Assembly (NCBI GenBank): GCA_003144015.1
Contig: QFWS01000004.1
Coordinates: forward strand, 1 to 64,000
Direction: 5' to 3'
Source of the DNA: Flavobacteriaceae bacterium LYZ1037
Lineage (GTDB): Bacteria > Bacteroidota > Bacteroidia > Flavobacteriales > Flavobacteriaceae
Length of the DNA: 64,000 nucleotides
Every line of letters starts with the position of its first letter. The stretch's first letter is position 1. Position numbers and translations under genes: made by a program. This document shows, in pieces, positions 34,020 through 43,314 of the stretch. The notes beneath the pieces are model-generated. The model searched no databases. It saw only the letters and a program-made list of their open reading frames with translations, and was not told the origin of the DNA.

Positions 34020-35816
34020 ATGAAGCACATTAGAAACTTTTGCATTATAGCACATATTGACCATGGTAAAAGTACCTTGGCAGATAGATTATTGGATTAT
34101 ACTGGAGCTGTTACCGAAAGGGAGAAAAAAGAACAGCTTTTAGATAGCATGGATTTGGAACGTGAACGTGGTATTACTATTAAGTCTCACGCCATTCAAA
34201 TGGAATATACCTATAAAGGAGAACAATACGTTTTAAATTTAATAGATACGCCTGGCCACGTAGATTTTAGTTACGAAGTATCTAGATCTATTGCTGCATG
34301 TGAAGGCGCTTTGTTAATAGTAGATGCTGCGCAAAGTATTCAAGCGCAAACCATATCTAATTTATATTTAGCTTTAGAAAACGATCTTGAAATTATTCCA
34401 GTTCTTAATAAAGTCGATTTACCTAGCGCTAATCCAGAAGAAGTAACCGACGATATTGTAGATTTATTAGGCTGTAAGCCAGAAGAAGTTATCCATGCTA
34501 GTGGTAAAACCGGATTTGGCGTTGACGATATCTTAGCAGCAATTATAGAGCGTGTTCCTGCTCCAAAAGGTAATCCAGACGAGCCTTTACAAGCATTAAT
34601 TTTCGATTCTGTTTACAATCCGTTTCGTGGTGTAGAAACCTACTTTAGAGTGAAAAATGGTACCATAAAAAAAGGTCAAAACATTAAATTTATTGCTACT
34701 GGAAAAAATTATTTTGCTGATGAAATTGGTACTTTAAAACTGAAGCAATTTCCTAGACAAGAAATTAAAGCTGGAGATGTTGGCTATGTTATTACTGGTA
34801 TAAAAGAAGCAAAAGAGGTAAAAGTTGGAGACACCTTGACAGATGCTAAAAACCCAACAACCAATGTTATTGAAGGCTTTGAAGATGTAAAACCAATGGT
34901 TTTTGCTGGTATTTACCCAGTAGATACAGAAGATTACGAAGAGTTAAGAAATTCTATGGAAAAGCTTCAACTTAATGATGCATCATTAGTTTTTGCACCA
35001 GAGAGTTCGGCTGCCTTAGGTTTTGGATTCCGTTGTGGTTTTCTTGGGATGCTCCATATGGAAATTATTCAAGAACGGTTAGAACGAGAGTTCGATATGA
35101 CTGTAATTACTACAGTTCCGAATGTTAGTTACCACGCTTTTACTAGGAAACATCCAGATGTTCCTGTTATTGTGAATAATCCAACCGATTTACCAGATCC
35201 ATCCGGTTTAGACCGTGTGGAAGAACCATATATTAAAGCAACTATTATTACAAAGTCTGATTTTGTTGGAAACGTTATGTCTTTATGTATTGAAAAAAGA
35301 GGAATGGTTCTTAATCAAACGTATTTAACAACAGAACGTGTTGAGATGACATTCGATATGCCTTTAGCAGAAATTGTATTCGATTTCTACGATAGATTAA
35401 AGACTGTTTCAAAAGGATATGCCTCTTTCGATTACCATCCTATTGGTATGAAAACATCAAAATTAGTTCGTGTAGATATTTTACTAAATGCACAGCCTGT
35501 CGATGCGCTTTCGGCTTTAATTCATGCAGATAACGCCCATAGTATTGGTAAAAAAATGTGTGAAAAGTTAAAAGAACTTATTCCACGTCAACAATTCGAT
35601 ATTCCTATTCAAGCTGCTATTGGAGCAAAAATTATAGCTAGAGAAACTATTAAAGCGCTTCGTAAAGATGTAACGGCAAAATGTTATGGAGGAGATATTT
35701 CCAGAAAACGTAAACTTCTAGAAAAGCAGAAAAAAGGTAAAAAACGTATGCGCCAAGTAGGTAATGTTGAAATACCACAACAAGCGTTTATGGCTGTTTT
35801 AAAACTGAATGATTAA
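34020..35816 (+). CDS. lepA: Elongation factor 4 (LepA)
   Basis: 598 aa, full length. GTPase motifs: G1 [10 protein letters not shown] near residue 8, G2 RERGITI, G3 DTPGHVDF and G4 NKVDLP. The EF4-specific C-terminal domain ends with [21 protein letters not shown] and [15 protein letters not shown]. It acts on the ribosome as a back-translocase or assembly-related GTPase. Monocistronic here, with a strong terminator behind it. Confidence 0.98.
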   Translation: MKHIRNFCIIAHIDHGKSTLADRLLDYTGAVTEREKKEQLLDSMDLERERGITIKSHAIQMEYTYKGEQYVLNLIDTPGHVDFSYEVSRSIAACEGALLIVDAAQSIQAQTISNLYLALENDLEIIPVLNKVDLPSANPEEVTDDIVDLLGCKPEEVIHASGKTGFGVDDILAAIIERVPAPKGNPDEPLQALIFDSVYNPFRGVETYFRVKNGTIKKGQNIKFIATGKNYFADEIGTLKLKQFPRQEIKAGDVGYVITGIKEAKEVKVGDTLTDAKNPTTNVIEGFEDVKPMVFAGIYPVDTEDYEELRNSMEKLQLNDASLVFAPESSAALGFGFRCGFLGMLHMEIIQERLEREFDMTVITTVPNVSYHAFTRKHPDVPVIVNNPTDLPDPSGLDRVEEPYIKATIITKSDFVGNVMSLCIEKRGMVLNQTYLTTERVEMTFDMPLAEIVFDFYDRLKTVSKGYASFDYHPIGMKTSKLVRVDILLNAQPVDALSALIHADNAHSIGKKMCEKLKELIPRQQFDIPIQAAIGAKIIARETIKALRKDVTAKCYGGDISRKRKLLEKQKKGKKRMRQVGNVEIPQQAFMAVLKLND

Positions 35817-35847
35817 ATAGCAATTACACTAAAAATATAAACTAAGA

Positions 35848-35896
35848 AAGCTTAAAAAGAGCAAGAAAACTCTTGAAATTTTTAAGCTTTTTTTTA
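35848..35896. terminator. Bidirectional terminator between lepA and the antiporter
   Basis: AAGCTTAAAAA (35848-35858) pairs with TTTTTAAGCTT (35879-35889), followed by T-rich sequence on the plus strand and preceded by A-rich sequence, between two convergent genes. Confidence 0.85.
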
Positions 35897-35904
35897 ATTA
35901 ATTG

Positions 35905-37782
35905 TTAGTTGTTCTCGTGATTTTTTACCCCATTTGTTTCATTCTTTACATTCTCAACATCAAAAGGTTTTCCTATATAGACGAGTTTCCATCCAGGTTC
36001 TAAACTTTCTAGAGTTTCTTCTTTATCGGCTTTAACTACAAATAAATCATTTTCATTATTTTTAATGAACAACGGAATAATATCTTGGTCTTTACTAGAA
36101 ATTTCAATCAAATCGTGATAATGTTCTTTGTCTTTTAATTTAATTTCTTGAATGGAAGGGTATTTATTAATAACGTTGGTTAATGAGTTAAAATCGTCTG
36201 TATAAGAAAAGACACCTTCGGTTGGTGTATTTGAAGATTCTAGCATTTCGGTAGAGGTCAATAAACGATAAGACCCATTTTCTCCAAATTTGTCTCCAAA
36301 TTGTTTAATAGCATACTTATTAATATCTGTATTTCCTGTTAAAGCCAATAAAAAACCCATGTCGTTAAGCTCGATATTATCTAATAATTTATCAGAATAG
36401 ATGTTGGTATTCATGGCTTCAAGACCAAGCTCGTCTGCTTTGGCTACATTATTCTGATTACTATCTATTAAAACAACATGTCTGCCGTTTTTCTCTAAAT
36501 AATGAGCTAGTAACCTTGGAAGTTTAGAAGCACCTACAATTAAAATACCTCTAGATTCTGTTAAAAACACACCAACTATTTTAGCAAACATTCTTGCTGT
36601 AGTGGCATTAAGTATCACGGTTCCTAACACAATCATAAACACCAAAGGAGTTATATATTCTGCTCCAGGAACACCATCTTCAGCTAATTTCAATCCAAAT
36701 AACGAAGCAATACCAGCAGCTACAATCCCTCGTGGACCGACCCAACTAATAAACAACTTTTCTTTAAGTTTTAAATTGGAACCTTGAGTGCTTAAAAACA
36801 CACCTATTGGTCTTAAAACAAATACAACGACTGCAAATAAGATAGCAGTGTTCCAGTTGTAAATTAAAAGTAAATCTTCAAAATTAATATCTGCAGCAAG
36901 AAGAATAAAAAGGATGGATATTAATAAAACACTCAAGGATTCTTTAAAATAAAGCAATTCTTTTAAATAAGGAGATTTGGAGTTGCCTAAAACCATTCCC
37001 ATAACGACTACTGCTAATAAACCAGATTCATGAGCAAACTCATCGGCTAGAATAAAAACGCCTAAAACAGCTGCTAACGAAAACACATTCATTAAATAAT
37101 GTGGTACCCATTTTTTATTTAAAATTAAATTAAGTCCATGAGCAAAAGTAAACCCAAAAGTAGTACCAAATAACACGATTTTTCCAAATTCTATAAATGC
37201 CGTTTTAGTAAACTCTCCTCCTGCATCTACACTAATAAATTCAAATACCAATACAGCAACTAATGCTCCAATAGGATCTATAAGAATGCCTTCCCATTTT
37301 AAAACGGCAGAAACATCCTTTTTAAGTGGGATATTCCTTAAAATAGGCGTGATTACGGTGGGACCAGTAACAATAATTAAAGCTGAAAATAAAAAAGAAA
37401 TCTCCCAACTTAAGTAAAAAATATAATGTGCAGCAATGGCAGCTCCAAAAAAGGTAACAAGAGACCCTACTGTAATTAACTTAGTAATAACTGGGCCTAC
37501 ATTTTTAATTTCGCCTTTTTTAAGAGTTAAACCTCCTTCAAATAAAATAATACTGATGGCTAAGGACACAAAGAAAAACAAACTACCACCTGGAAAAAGG
37601 CCTTCTTGACCGTTCCATCTAGGCTCTATCCACTTGGTACCATCATCACTTAAAAATTCTGCTGCAATGGGCCCTACAAATAAACCAATAAGAATTAAAG
37701 GTAAAATGGCTGGTATTTTGAGTTTCCATGCAACCCATTGTGCTAATATTCCAAGGATAATAATACCTGCTAATTCTACCAT
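35905..37782 (-). CDS. Cation:proton antiporter (CPA1/NhaP type) with a TrkA-N domain
   Basis: 625 aa. Residues 1-~400 have about 12-13 membrane helices, with the exchanger motifs LFEGGLTLKKGEIKN and ITGPTVITPILRN and the ion-binding acidic region GILIDPIGALVAVLVFE. Residues ~410-520 form a TrkA-N Rossmann domain (GILIVGASKLPRLLAHYLEK ... VVLIDSN), and a TrkA-C-like part follows. Exchanges Na+ or K+ for H+ under nucleotide control, useful for a marine organism. The C-terminus is hydrophilic and N-rich. Confidence 0.9.
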   Translation of the reverse strand: MVELAGIIILGILAQWVAWKLKIPAILPLILIGLFVGPIAAEFLSDDGTKWIEPRWNGQEGLFPGGSLFFFVSLAISIILFEGGLTLKKGEIKNVGPVITKLITVGSLVTFFGAAIAAHYIFYLSWEISFLFSALIIVTGPTVITPILRNIPLKKDVSAVLKWEGILIDPIGALVAVLVFEFISVDAGGEFTKTAFIEFGKIVLFGTTFGFTFAHGLNLILNKKWVPHYLMNVFSLAAVLGVFILADEFAHESGLLAVVVMGMVLGNSKSPYLKELLYFKESLSVLLISILFILLAADINFEDLLLIYNWNTAILFAVVVFVLRPIGVFLSTQGSNLKLKEKLFISWVGPRGIVAAGIASLFGLKLAEDGVPGAEYITPLVFMIVLGTVILNATTARMFAKIVGVFLTESRGILIVGASKLPRLLAHYLEKNGRHVVLIDSNQNNVAKADELGLEAMNTNIYSDKLLDNIELNDMGFLLALTGNTDINKYAIKQFGDKFGENGSYRLLTSTEMLESSNTPTEGVFSYTDDFNSLTNVINKYPSIQEIKLKDKEHYHDLIEISSKDQDIIPLFIKNNENDLFVVKADKEETLESLEPGWKLVYIGKPFDVENVKNETNGVKNHENN

Positions 37783-37913
37783 ATAAGATTCTAAGTTAGA
37801 TAAACAATTATAAAAAAACTATGGCAAAATAATGCTTTTTTATTTTACAATTATAAATTCCATCATATTAACAAGTTAAAAAATCAAGAAAAGAAATATC
37901 AAAGATTAAGAGA

Positions 37914-38270
37914 TTAATCCTCACTTTTAGATTCAGACATGTAGAACAAACGCTTTAAACTCTTTTTAAGTAGTATAAATCTATACAGTCCAATAATAAA
38001 AAAAAGGGCAGAAAACACTAATGACAATAATCCTAGAAATCTAAAATTTGGAAAGGGAAAATCCTTAAGCTGAAAAAAAGCAATACCACCTAGTAATAGA
38101 TATAAAGAGGACCTGATGTAAGATAATAAAGTGCGCTCATTAGCCAATCTGGTTCTTTCTATGGCTAAATAGTCTCTTAAGATAACTTCTTCATCTGGTT
38201 TAAAATCTCGCCCAAACCGAAGAAGCTTCAATTTTTTAATTTTTAATGGATTCGGATTTAGTGGTTTCAT
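37914..38270 (-). CDS. DUF202 family membrane protein
   Basis: 118 aa. EVILRDYLAIERTRLANERT is the DUF202 signature, followed by LLSYIRSSLYLLLGGIAFF, and two membrane segments (~62-80 and 83-106). In other phyla DUF202 accompanies transporters or polyphosphate-related proteins. Here it follows the antiporter gene at 132 bases and in the same direction (upstream of it), which hints at a linked ion-homeostasis role only by position. Confidence 0.85.
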   Translation of the reverse strand: MKPLNPNPLKIKKLKLLRFGRDFKPDEEVILRDYLAIERTRLANERTLLSYIRSSLYLLLGGIAFFQLKDFPFPNFRFLGLLSLVFSALFFIIGLYRFILLKKSLKRLFYMSESKSED

Positions 38271-38415
38271 AAATGGTTTTTTATAAAATTATAATTAATA
38301 TTTATCAGCAACAAATTAATTATCCTTTAACATGCCATATTCAAATGTTAAAAAACATCTAATATCAAGACATAATTTTCACTTATATGAAGGGTTTTAG
38401 TAATTTGCATTCATT

Positions 38416-39276
38416 ATGAATTTATACCCAATTGAATCTGGAAATTTTAAGTTAGATGGTGGCGCCATGTTTGGCGTGGTTCCTAAATCTTTGTGGCAAA
38501 AAACCAATCCTGCAGATAAGCATAATATGATAGACATTGCAGCTAGATGTTTATTAATTGAAGATGGTAATAAACTTATTTTAATTGATACAGGAATGGG
38601 TAACAAACAAAGTGATAAATTTTTTGGTTACTATTACTTATGGGGAAATGATACCATAGACAAATCCTTAAAACAATATGGATTTCATCGAGATGATATT
38701 ACCGATGTATTTATGACGCATCTTCATTTTGACCACTGTGGTGGCTCTGTTCAATGGAACAAAGACAAAACTGGGTACGAACCTGCTTTTAAAAATGCCC
38801 ATTTTTGGAGCAATCAAGACCATTGGAATTGGGCAACTATTCCAAACAATAGAGAAAAAGCCTCTTTTCTTAAAGAGAATATTCTACCAATGGAAGCAAG
38901 TGGGCAATTAAAATTCACAGAACTTCCTAAAACAAATACATTAAAAAATTCGAAATTAGGTTTTGATATTTTCTTTGCAAATGGTCATACAGATAAACAA
39001 ATGATTCCCATGATAAATTACAAGGGAAAAACCATCTGTTTTATGGCAGATTTGTTACCTACAGCCGGCCATCTACCTATCCCTTTTGTAATGGGTTACG
39101 ACACAAGACCTTTATTAACTTTAGATGAAAAAGAAAAATTCCTGAATTTAGCGGCAGATAATAATTATTACTTATTTTTGGAGCACGATGCACATAACGA
39201 GATTATTACAGTAAAACACACTGAAAAAGGCGTGCGACTTAATAACGTTTATACTTGTAATGATATTTTTAACTAA
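38416..39276 (+). CDS. MBL-fold metallo-hydrolase
   Basis: 286 aa. Metal-binding motif THLHFDHCGG near residue 100; further ligands HTDKQMIP (~197), MADLLPTAGHLP (~213) and LEHDAHNE (~254). IDTGMGNKQSDKF near residue 56 fits the lactonase-like/MBL-fold hydrolases of Bacteroidota. Cytosolic, no signal. Substrate unknown. Just 14 bases before the S8 peptidase gene, possibly co-transcribed. Confidence 0.88.
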   Translation: MNLYPIESGNFKLDGGAMFGVVPKSLWQKTNPADKHNMIDIAARCLLIEDGNKLILIDTGMGNKQSDKFFGYYYLWGNDTIDKSLKQYGFHRDDITDVFMTHLHFDHCGGSVQWNKDKTGYEPAFKNAHFWSNQDHWNWATIPNNREKASFLKENILPMEASGQLKFTELPKTNTLKNSKLGFDIFFANGHTDKQMIPMINYKGKTICFMADLLPTAGHLPIPFVMGYDTRPLLTLDEKEKFLNLAADNNYYLFLEHDAHNEIITVKHTEKGVRLNNVYTCNDIFN

Positions 39277-39290
39277 CACTTAATATTAAA

Positions 39291-40901
39291 ATGAAATTAA
39301 TTAAACCTTTATTCCTTTCTGCTCTTATAGCTACAACGTTAGCTAGTTGTGGTGGTGGTGCTGAAATAGTTTCAACACCTGTTGAAAACATTGATTCTGT
39401 TGCATTAAAAGTTTCAGAATTAACAGAAAATGAAAAACACACTTGGGGACATTTAGATCTTGTTAAAGACACCATCCCTGGAATGAGCGTAGAAAAAACG
39501 TATGCTGAAATAATTAAAACCAAAAAAGGACAAACTGTTATTGTAGCAGTAATAGATTCTGGTATCGATATTGAACACGAAGACTTAAATGGTGTGGTTT
39601 GGACCAACGAAAAAGAAATAGCTGGAAATGGTATTGACGATGATAAAAACGGCTATGTAGACGATATTCACGGTTGGAATTTTCTTGGAGATGCATACGA
39701 TGAGCAATTAGAATATGTAAGAATTCTTGCAAGTGGAGACACAACTAATCCTGATTTTGAAAGAGCCCAAGCAGAATATGATAAAGAATATGAAGAAACA
39801 ACTGCTATAAAAGCGCAATACGATCAAATTTACCAACAAGTTAAAGATGCTAACGATGTCATCTCTGAACATTTAGGGAAAGAAGATTATACTGCTGATG
39901 ATGTAAGTGCTATTGAATCTGAGGATGAAGCTATTACTAATGCTGTTGGTGTTATGAATTTTATGTATGGTAATGGTTTCGACAATACTCAAGATGCATT
40001 AAAATCTATTAAAGGTGGTGTAGAATATTTTACCGATAAATTAAACGCGAACATTAATTTAGATTTCAAGGGTAGAACAACAGGAGACGACCCTAACGAT
40101 TTATCTGATGTTGGTTACGGAAATGGTAACGTACTGCCTTCAGAAAAAGGAGAAAGTCATGGAACTCACGTAGCAGGTATAATTGCTGCAGAACGTGGTA
40201 ATGGTTTAGGTGTAGATGGCGTTGCTAATAATGTAAAAATTATGAGTTTAAGAGCTGTTCCAAATGGCGATGAGTACGATAAAGATATTGCTTTAGCAAT
40301 TAGATACGCAGTAGATAATGGGGCAAAAGTAATTAACGGAAGTTTTGGTAAATACTATTCTACACATAGTGATTGGGTAAGAGATGCCATTGCTTACGCT
40401 GGTAAAAACGATGTGGTATTTGTTAATGCTGCTGGAAACGAAGGTTTAGATTTAGACCAAAAAGAATGTTATCCTAACGATCAAGTAAATAATGGTCCAG
40501 AAGTATCAACTACTTTTATTACCGTTGGAGCTTTAGAACCAAAATATGGTTCTGGAATGGTTGCTGGTTTTTCTAACTACGGAAAAATTAATGTAGATGT
40601 TTTTGCTCCTGGTGCAAAAATATACTCTACTACTCCAGAAAATGAATACGATACGAAAGGTGGTACATCCATGGCTGCTCCTGCAGTTGCTGGTGTTGCT
40701 GCCCTTATTCGTTCTTACTACCCTAAATTATCTGCTACTCAAGTAAAACAAATCATCCTAGATTCTGGTTTGGCTTTATCAACTAAAGTTGTTGTTGGAG
40801 GTGATACAGAAGATGTTAGACCTATTGGAGATTTAACAAAGTCTGGTAAAATAGTAAATGCTTATAATGCATTAATTATGGCAGAGCAACTGTCTAAATA
40901 A
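39291..40901 (+). CDS. S8 family subtilisin-like serine protease, lipoprotein
   Basis: 536 aa. The signal peptide ends at lipobox ATTLASC (Cys20), so the enzyme is lipid-anchored. Catalytic triad: Asp in VAVIDSGIDIEHEDL (~89), His in GESHGTHVAGIIAAE (~292), Ser in GGTSMAAPAVAG (~460). The D-to-H spacing is about 200 residues instead of about 30 in subtilisin because of an acidic, helical insertion (~145-260). Large S8 lipoproteins of this kind are common in Flavobacteriia. A clear terminator follows. Confidence 0.93.
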   Translation: MKLIKPLFLSALIATTLASCGGGAEIVSTPVENIDSVALKVSELTENEKHTWGHLDLVKDTIPGMSVEKTYAEIIKTKKGQTVIVAVIDSGIDIEHEDLNGVVWTNEKEIAGNGIDDDKNGYVDDIHGWNFLGDAYDEQLEYVRILASGDTTNPDFERAQAEYDKEYEETTAIKAQYDQIYQQVKDANDVISEHLGKEDYTADDVSAIESEDEAITNAVGVMNFMYGNGFDNTQDALKSIKGGVEYFTDKLNANINLDFKGRTTGDDPNDLSDVGYGNGNVLPSEKGESHGTHVAGIIAAERGNGLGVDGVANNVKIMSLRAVPNGDEYDKDIALAIRYAVDNGAKVINGSFGKYYSTHSDWVRDAIAYAGKNDVVFVNAAGNEGLDLDQKECYPNDQVNNGPEVSTTFITVGALEPKYGSGMVAGFSNYGKINVDVFAPGAKIYSTTPENEYDTKGGTSMAAPAVAGVAALIRSYYPKLSATQVKQIILDSGLALSTKVVVGGDTEDVRPIGDLTKSGKIVNAYNALIMAEQLSK

Positions 40902-40916
40902 ATTTTAAAAATCTAA

Positions 40917-40947
40917 AAACCTCATCTTCAAAAGTTGAGGTTTTTTT
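40917..40947 (+). terminator. Rho-independent terminator of the S8 peptidase gene
   Basis: AACCTCA pairs with TGAGGTT across a short loop (TCTTCAAAAGT), followed by seven T. It ends 14 bases before the next gene's start, so the M1 peptidase must have its own promoter or depend on read-through. Confidence 0.85.
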
Positions 40948-40961
40948 AAATCAATAAAAAA

Positions 40962-42800
40962 ATGAAAAAGTTCTTTTTATGTCTTTTCACTTTAAGTGTT
41001 TTTATAGCTTTTAGTAATACTAAAGACCCTGTAACTCCAAACCAAGTTGTTAAACCATTAAATTCTACGTCTTATTGGCAACAACATGTAGATTATAAAA
41101 TGGATATCACCATGGATGTTAACAACTATAGATATACTGGTACTCAAAATTTAGTTTATACCAACAACTCTCCAGACGTGCTTCATAGAGTATATTATCA
41201 TTTATACTTTAATGCTTTTCAACCTGGTAGTGAAATGGATGTGAGATCTCAAACCATTGCAGATCCAGACGATCGTGTTGGAGATAGAATTGGAAACTTA
41301 ACACCTGAAGAAATTGGGTATCTTAAAATAACCTCTTTAAAACAAGATGGTATTATTTTAAATTACGATGTGGTAGGAACTGTTTTAGAAGTGCAATTAA
41401 ACAAGCCTATTCAACCAGGTGAAAAAGTAACTTTCGATATGATATTTAACGGTCAAGTACCTTTACAAGTTCGTCGTTCTGGAAGAGATAGTGCTGAAGG
41501 TGTTGCGTTGTCTATGACGCAATGGTATCCTAAATTAGCAGAATACGATTTTGAAGGTTGGCATGCAGATCCTTATATAGGAAGAGAATTTCATGGTGTT
41601 TGGGGAGATTTTGATGTCACTATCAACATCGATAAAAACTATGTAATTGGTGGTACTGGTTACCTTCAAAATCCAAACGAAATTGGTCATGGTTACGAAA
41701 CAGGTAAAGTAAAACAACCAAAAGGAGATATGCTTTCATGGCATTTTAAAGCTCCTAATGTTCACGATTTTACTTGGGCTGCCGATCCAGAATTTATTCA
41801 CGATCAAATGCAAGTTCCTAATGGTCCCATGTTACATTTCTTTTATAAAAAGACTTTAGAAGCTGAATATCTAGAAAACTGGAAAAAGTTACAACCAAAA
41901 ACGGTTGAGTTAATGAATTACTTTAGCGAAAATATAGGCAAATATCCTTACAATCAATACTCCGTAATTCAAGGAGGAGATGGAGGTATGGAATACGCTA
42001 TGTGTACTTTAATTACTGGAAAACGTAAATTTGGAAGTTTAGTGGGTGTTACAGCACACGAATTAGCGCACACATGGTTTCAGTTCTTATTAGCTACAAA
42101 CGAGCTTAAACACTATTGGATGGACGAAGGTTTTACTAGCTATATTAGCGATTACGCTATGGATGCTGTTATGGAAACCAATAAAGAAAACCCAGCAGCA
42201 GGTTCTTATAGAGGTTATATTTATCTAGCAACATCTGGAAAAGAACAACCCTTAACAACACAAGCAGATCGTTTTGAATTTAATCAAGCATACGGATTAG
42301 CAGCCTATGTGAAAGGTGAGGTGTTTTTAGCACAATTAGGCTACGTTATAGGTCAAGATAATTTAAACGCCACTTTAAAAAAGTATTTTAAAGATTTTGC
42401 GTTTAAACATCCAACACCAAACGATTTTATTCGTTCAGCTGAAAAAGTTACCAATTTTGAATTAGATTGGTATTTAATGGATTTTGCTCAAACTACAAAC
42501 ACTATTGATTATGGCGTAAAAGCAGTAAGTGATAAAACCATAACTTTAGAGCGCATAGGTCTTATGCCAATGCCTATAGACTTAACTGTTACTTATACAG
42601 ATGGCACTACAGAAGATTATTACATACCATTACGTATGATGCGTGGTAAAAAACCAACAACAGCAACAACTATTTCTAATTGGGCTTGGGCTTTTCCAAC
42701 ATATACGTTTGAAACATCTAAAACCATTAAATCTGTGCAAATAGACCCAAAAGAAGGGATGGCAGATATTAATAAAGAGAATAATAAATTTGAAATGTAG
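40962..42800 (+). CDS. Secreted M1-family metallopeptidase
   Basis: 612 aa. Signal peptide MKKFFLCLFTLSVFIAFSNT. The N-terminal beta domain covers ~30-290; the catalytic thermolysin-like domain has HELAHTWFQ (~365) with the third zinc ligand in WMDEGFTSY, and GGMEYAM as the exopeptidase GxMEN-like motif (variant). The C-terminal portion (~530-612) is beta-rich. Likely a periplasmic or surface aminopeptidase, forming a group with the S8 and S41 enzymes nearby. Confidence 0.93.
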   Translation: MKKFFLCLFTLSVFIAFSNTKDPVTPNQVVKPLNSTSYWQQHVDYKMDITMDVNNYRYTGTQNLVYTNNSPDVLHRVYYHLYFNAFQPGSEMDVRSQTIADPDDRVGDRIGNLTPEEIGYLKITSLKQDGIILNYDVVGTVLEVQLNKPIQPGEKVTFDMIFNGQVPLQVRRSGRDSAEGVALSMTQWYPKLAEYDFEGWHADPYIGREFHGVWGDFDVTINIDKNYVIGGTGYLQNPNEIGHGYETGKVKQPKGDMLSWHFKAPNVHDFTWAADPEFIHDQMQVPNGPMLHFFYKKTLEAEYLENWKKLQPKTVELMNYFSENIGKYPYNQYSVIQGGDGGMEYAMCTLITGKRKFGSLVGVTAHELAHTWFQFLLATNELKHYWMDEGFTSYISDYAMDAVMETNKENPAAGSYRGYIYLATSGKEQPLTTQADRFEFNQAYGLAAYVKGEVFLAQLGYVIGQDNLNATLKKYFKDFAFKHPTPNDFIRSAEKVTNFELDWYLMDFAQTTNTIDYGVKAVSDKTITLERIGLMPMPIDLTVTYTDGTTEDYYIPLRMMRGKKPTTATTISNWAWAFPTYTFETSKTIKSVQIDPKEGMADINKENNKFEM

Positions 42801-42826
42801 ATTAAATAAATCTTAATTCAATAAAA

Positions 42827-42858
42827 CAAAACCACTTGAGAATTTCAAGTGGTTTTTT
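42827..42858 (+). terminator. Rho-independent terminator of the M1 peptidase gene
   Basis: AACCACTTGA pairs with TCAAGTGGTT around GAATT, followed by T-rich sequence. Confidence 0.85.
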
Positions 42859-42911
42859 ATTTTGTTTCTATTTAACTTGATAGACATGTATTAAGGATTG
42901 CTGGTATTTGT

Positions 42912-42919
42912 TACATTTG
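42912..42919 (+). promoter_or_regulatory. -7 promoter box of rnpA
   Basis: TACATTTG matches TAnnTTTG and lies 11 bases before the ATG at 42930, giving a very short leader. Confidence 0.6.
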
Positions 42920-42929
42920 CTTTCTAAAT

Positions 42930-43307
42930 ATGAACGCAACATATTCACATAAAGAAAAACTTAAAAGCGAAAAACTTATTTCGCAATTGTTTCTAGAAGG
43001 AAAGTCCGTTTCAGCTTATCCATTAAGAATGGTATATTTAAAAACCACACATAATGATGCCATAAAAGTAAAAGCAGGTGTGTCTGTTTCTAAAAGAAAT
43101 TTTAAAAATGCAGTCGATAGAAACCGAATAAAACGTTTATTACGGGAAGCCTATAGATTGCAAAAAGGCGCTTTTTTTAACAACATGACAACACAATATG
43201 CGTTAATGATTTTGTACATTGGAAAAGAAAAACCAACTTACGCTGAAGTTGAAGCAAAAATGACCCAACTGTTGCAGAAATTTGTTGAAAATAGTTTAAA
43301 AGAATAG
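42930..43307 (+). CDS. rnpA: Ribonuclease P protein component
   Basis: 125 aa, basic. GVSVSKRNFKNAVDRNRIKR and LLREAYRLQK are the conserved RNR motif region of RnpA, which binds the 5' leader of precursor tRNA with the RNase P RNA. The gene is not next to rpmH or dnaA as in many bacteria; here it is followed by an S41 peptidase gene seven bases on, an arrangement typical of Flavobacteriaceae. Confidence 0.95.
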   Translation: MNATYSHKEKLKSEKLISQLFLEGKSVSAYPLRMVYLKTTHNDAIKVKAGVSVSKRNFKNAVDRNRIKRLLREAYRLQKGAFFNNMTTQYALMILYIGKEKPTYAEVEAKMTQLLQKFVENSLKE

Positions 43308-43314
43308 ATTTAGA

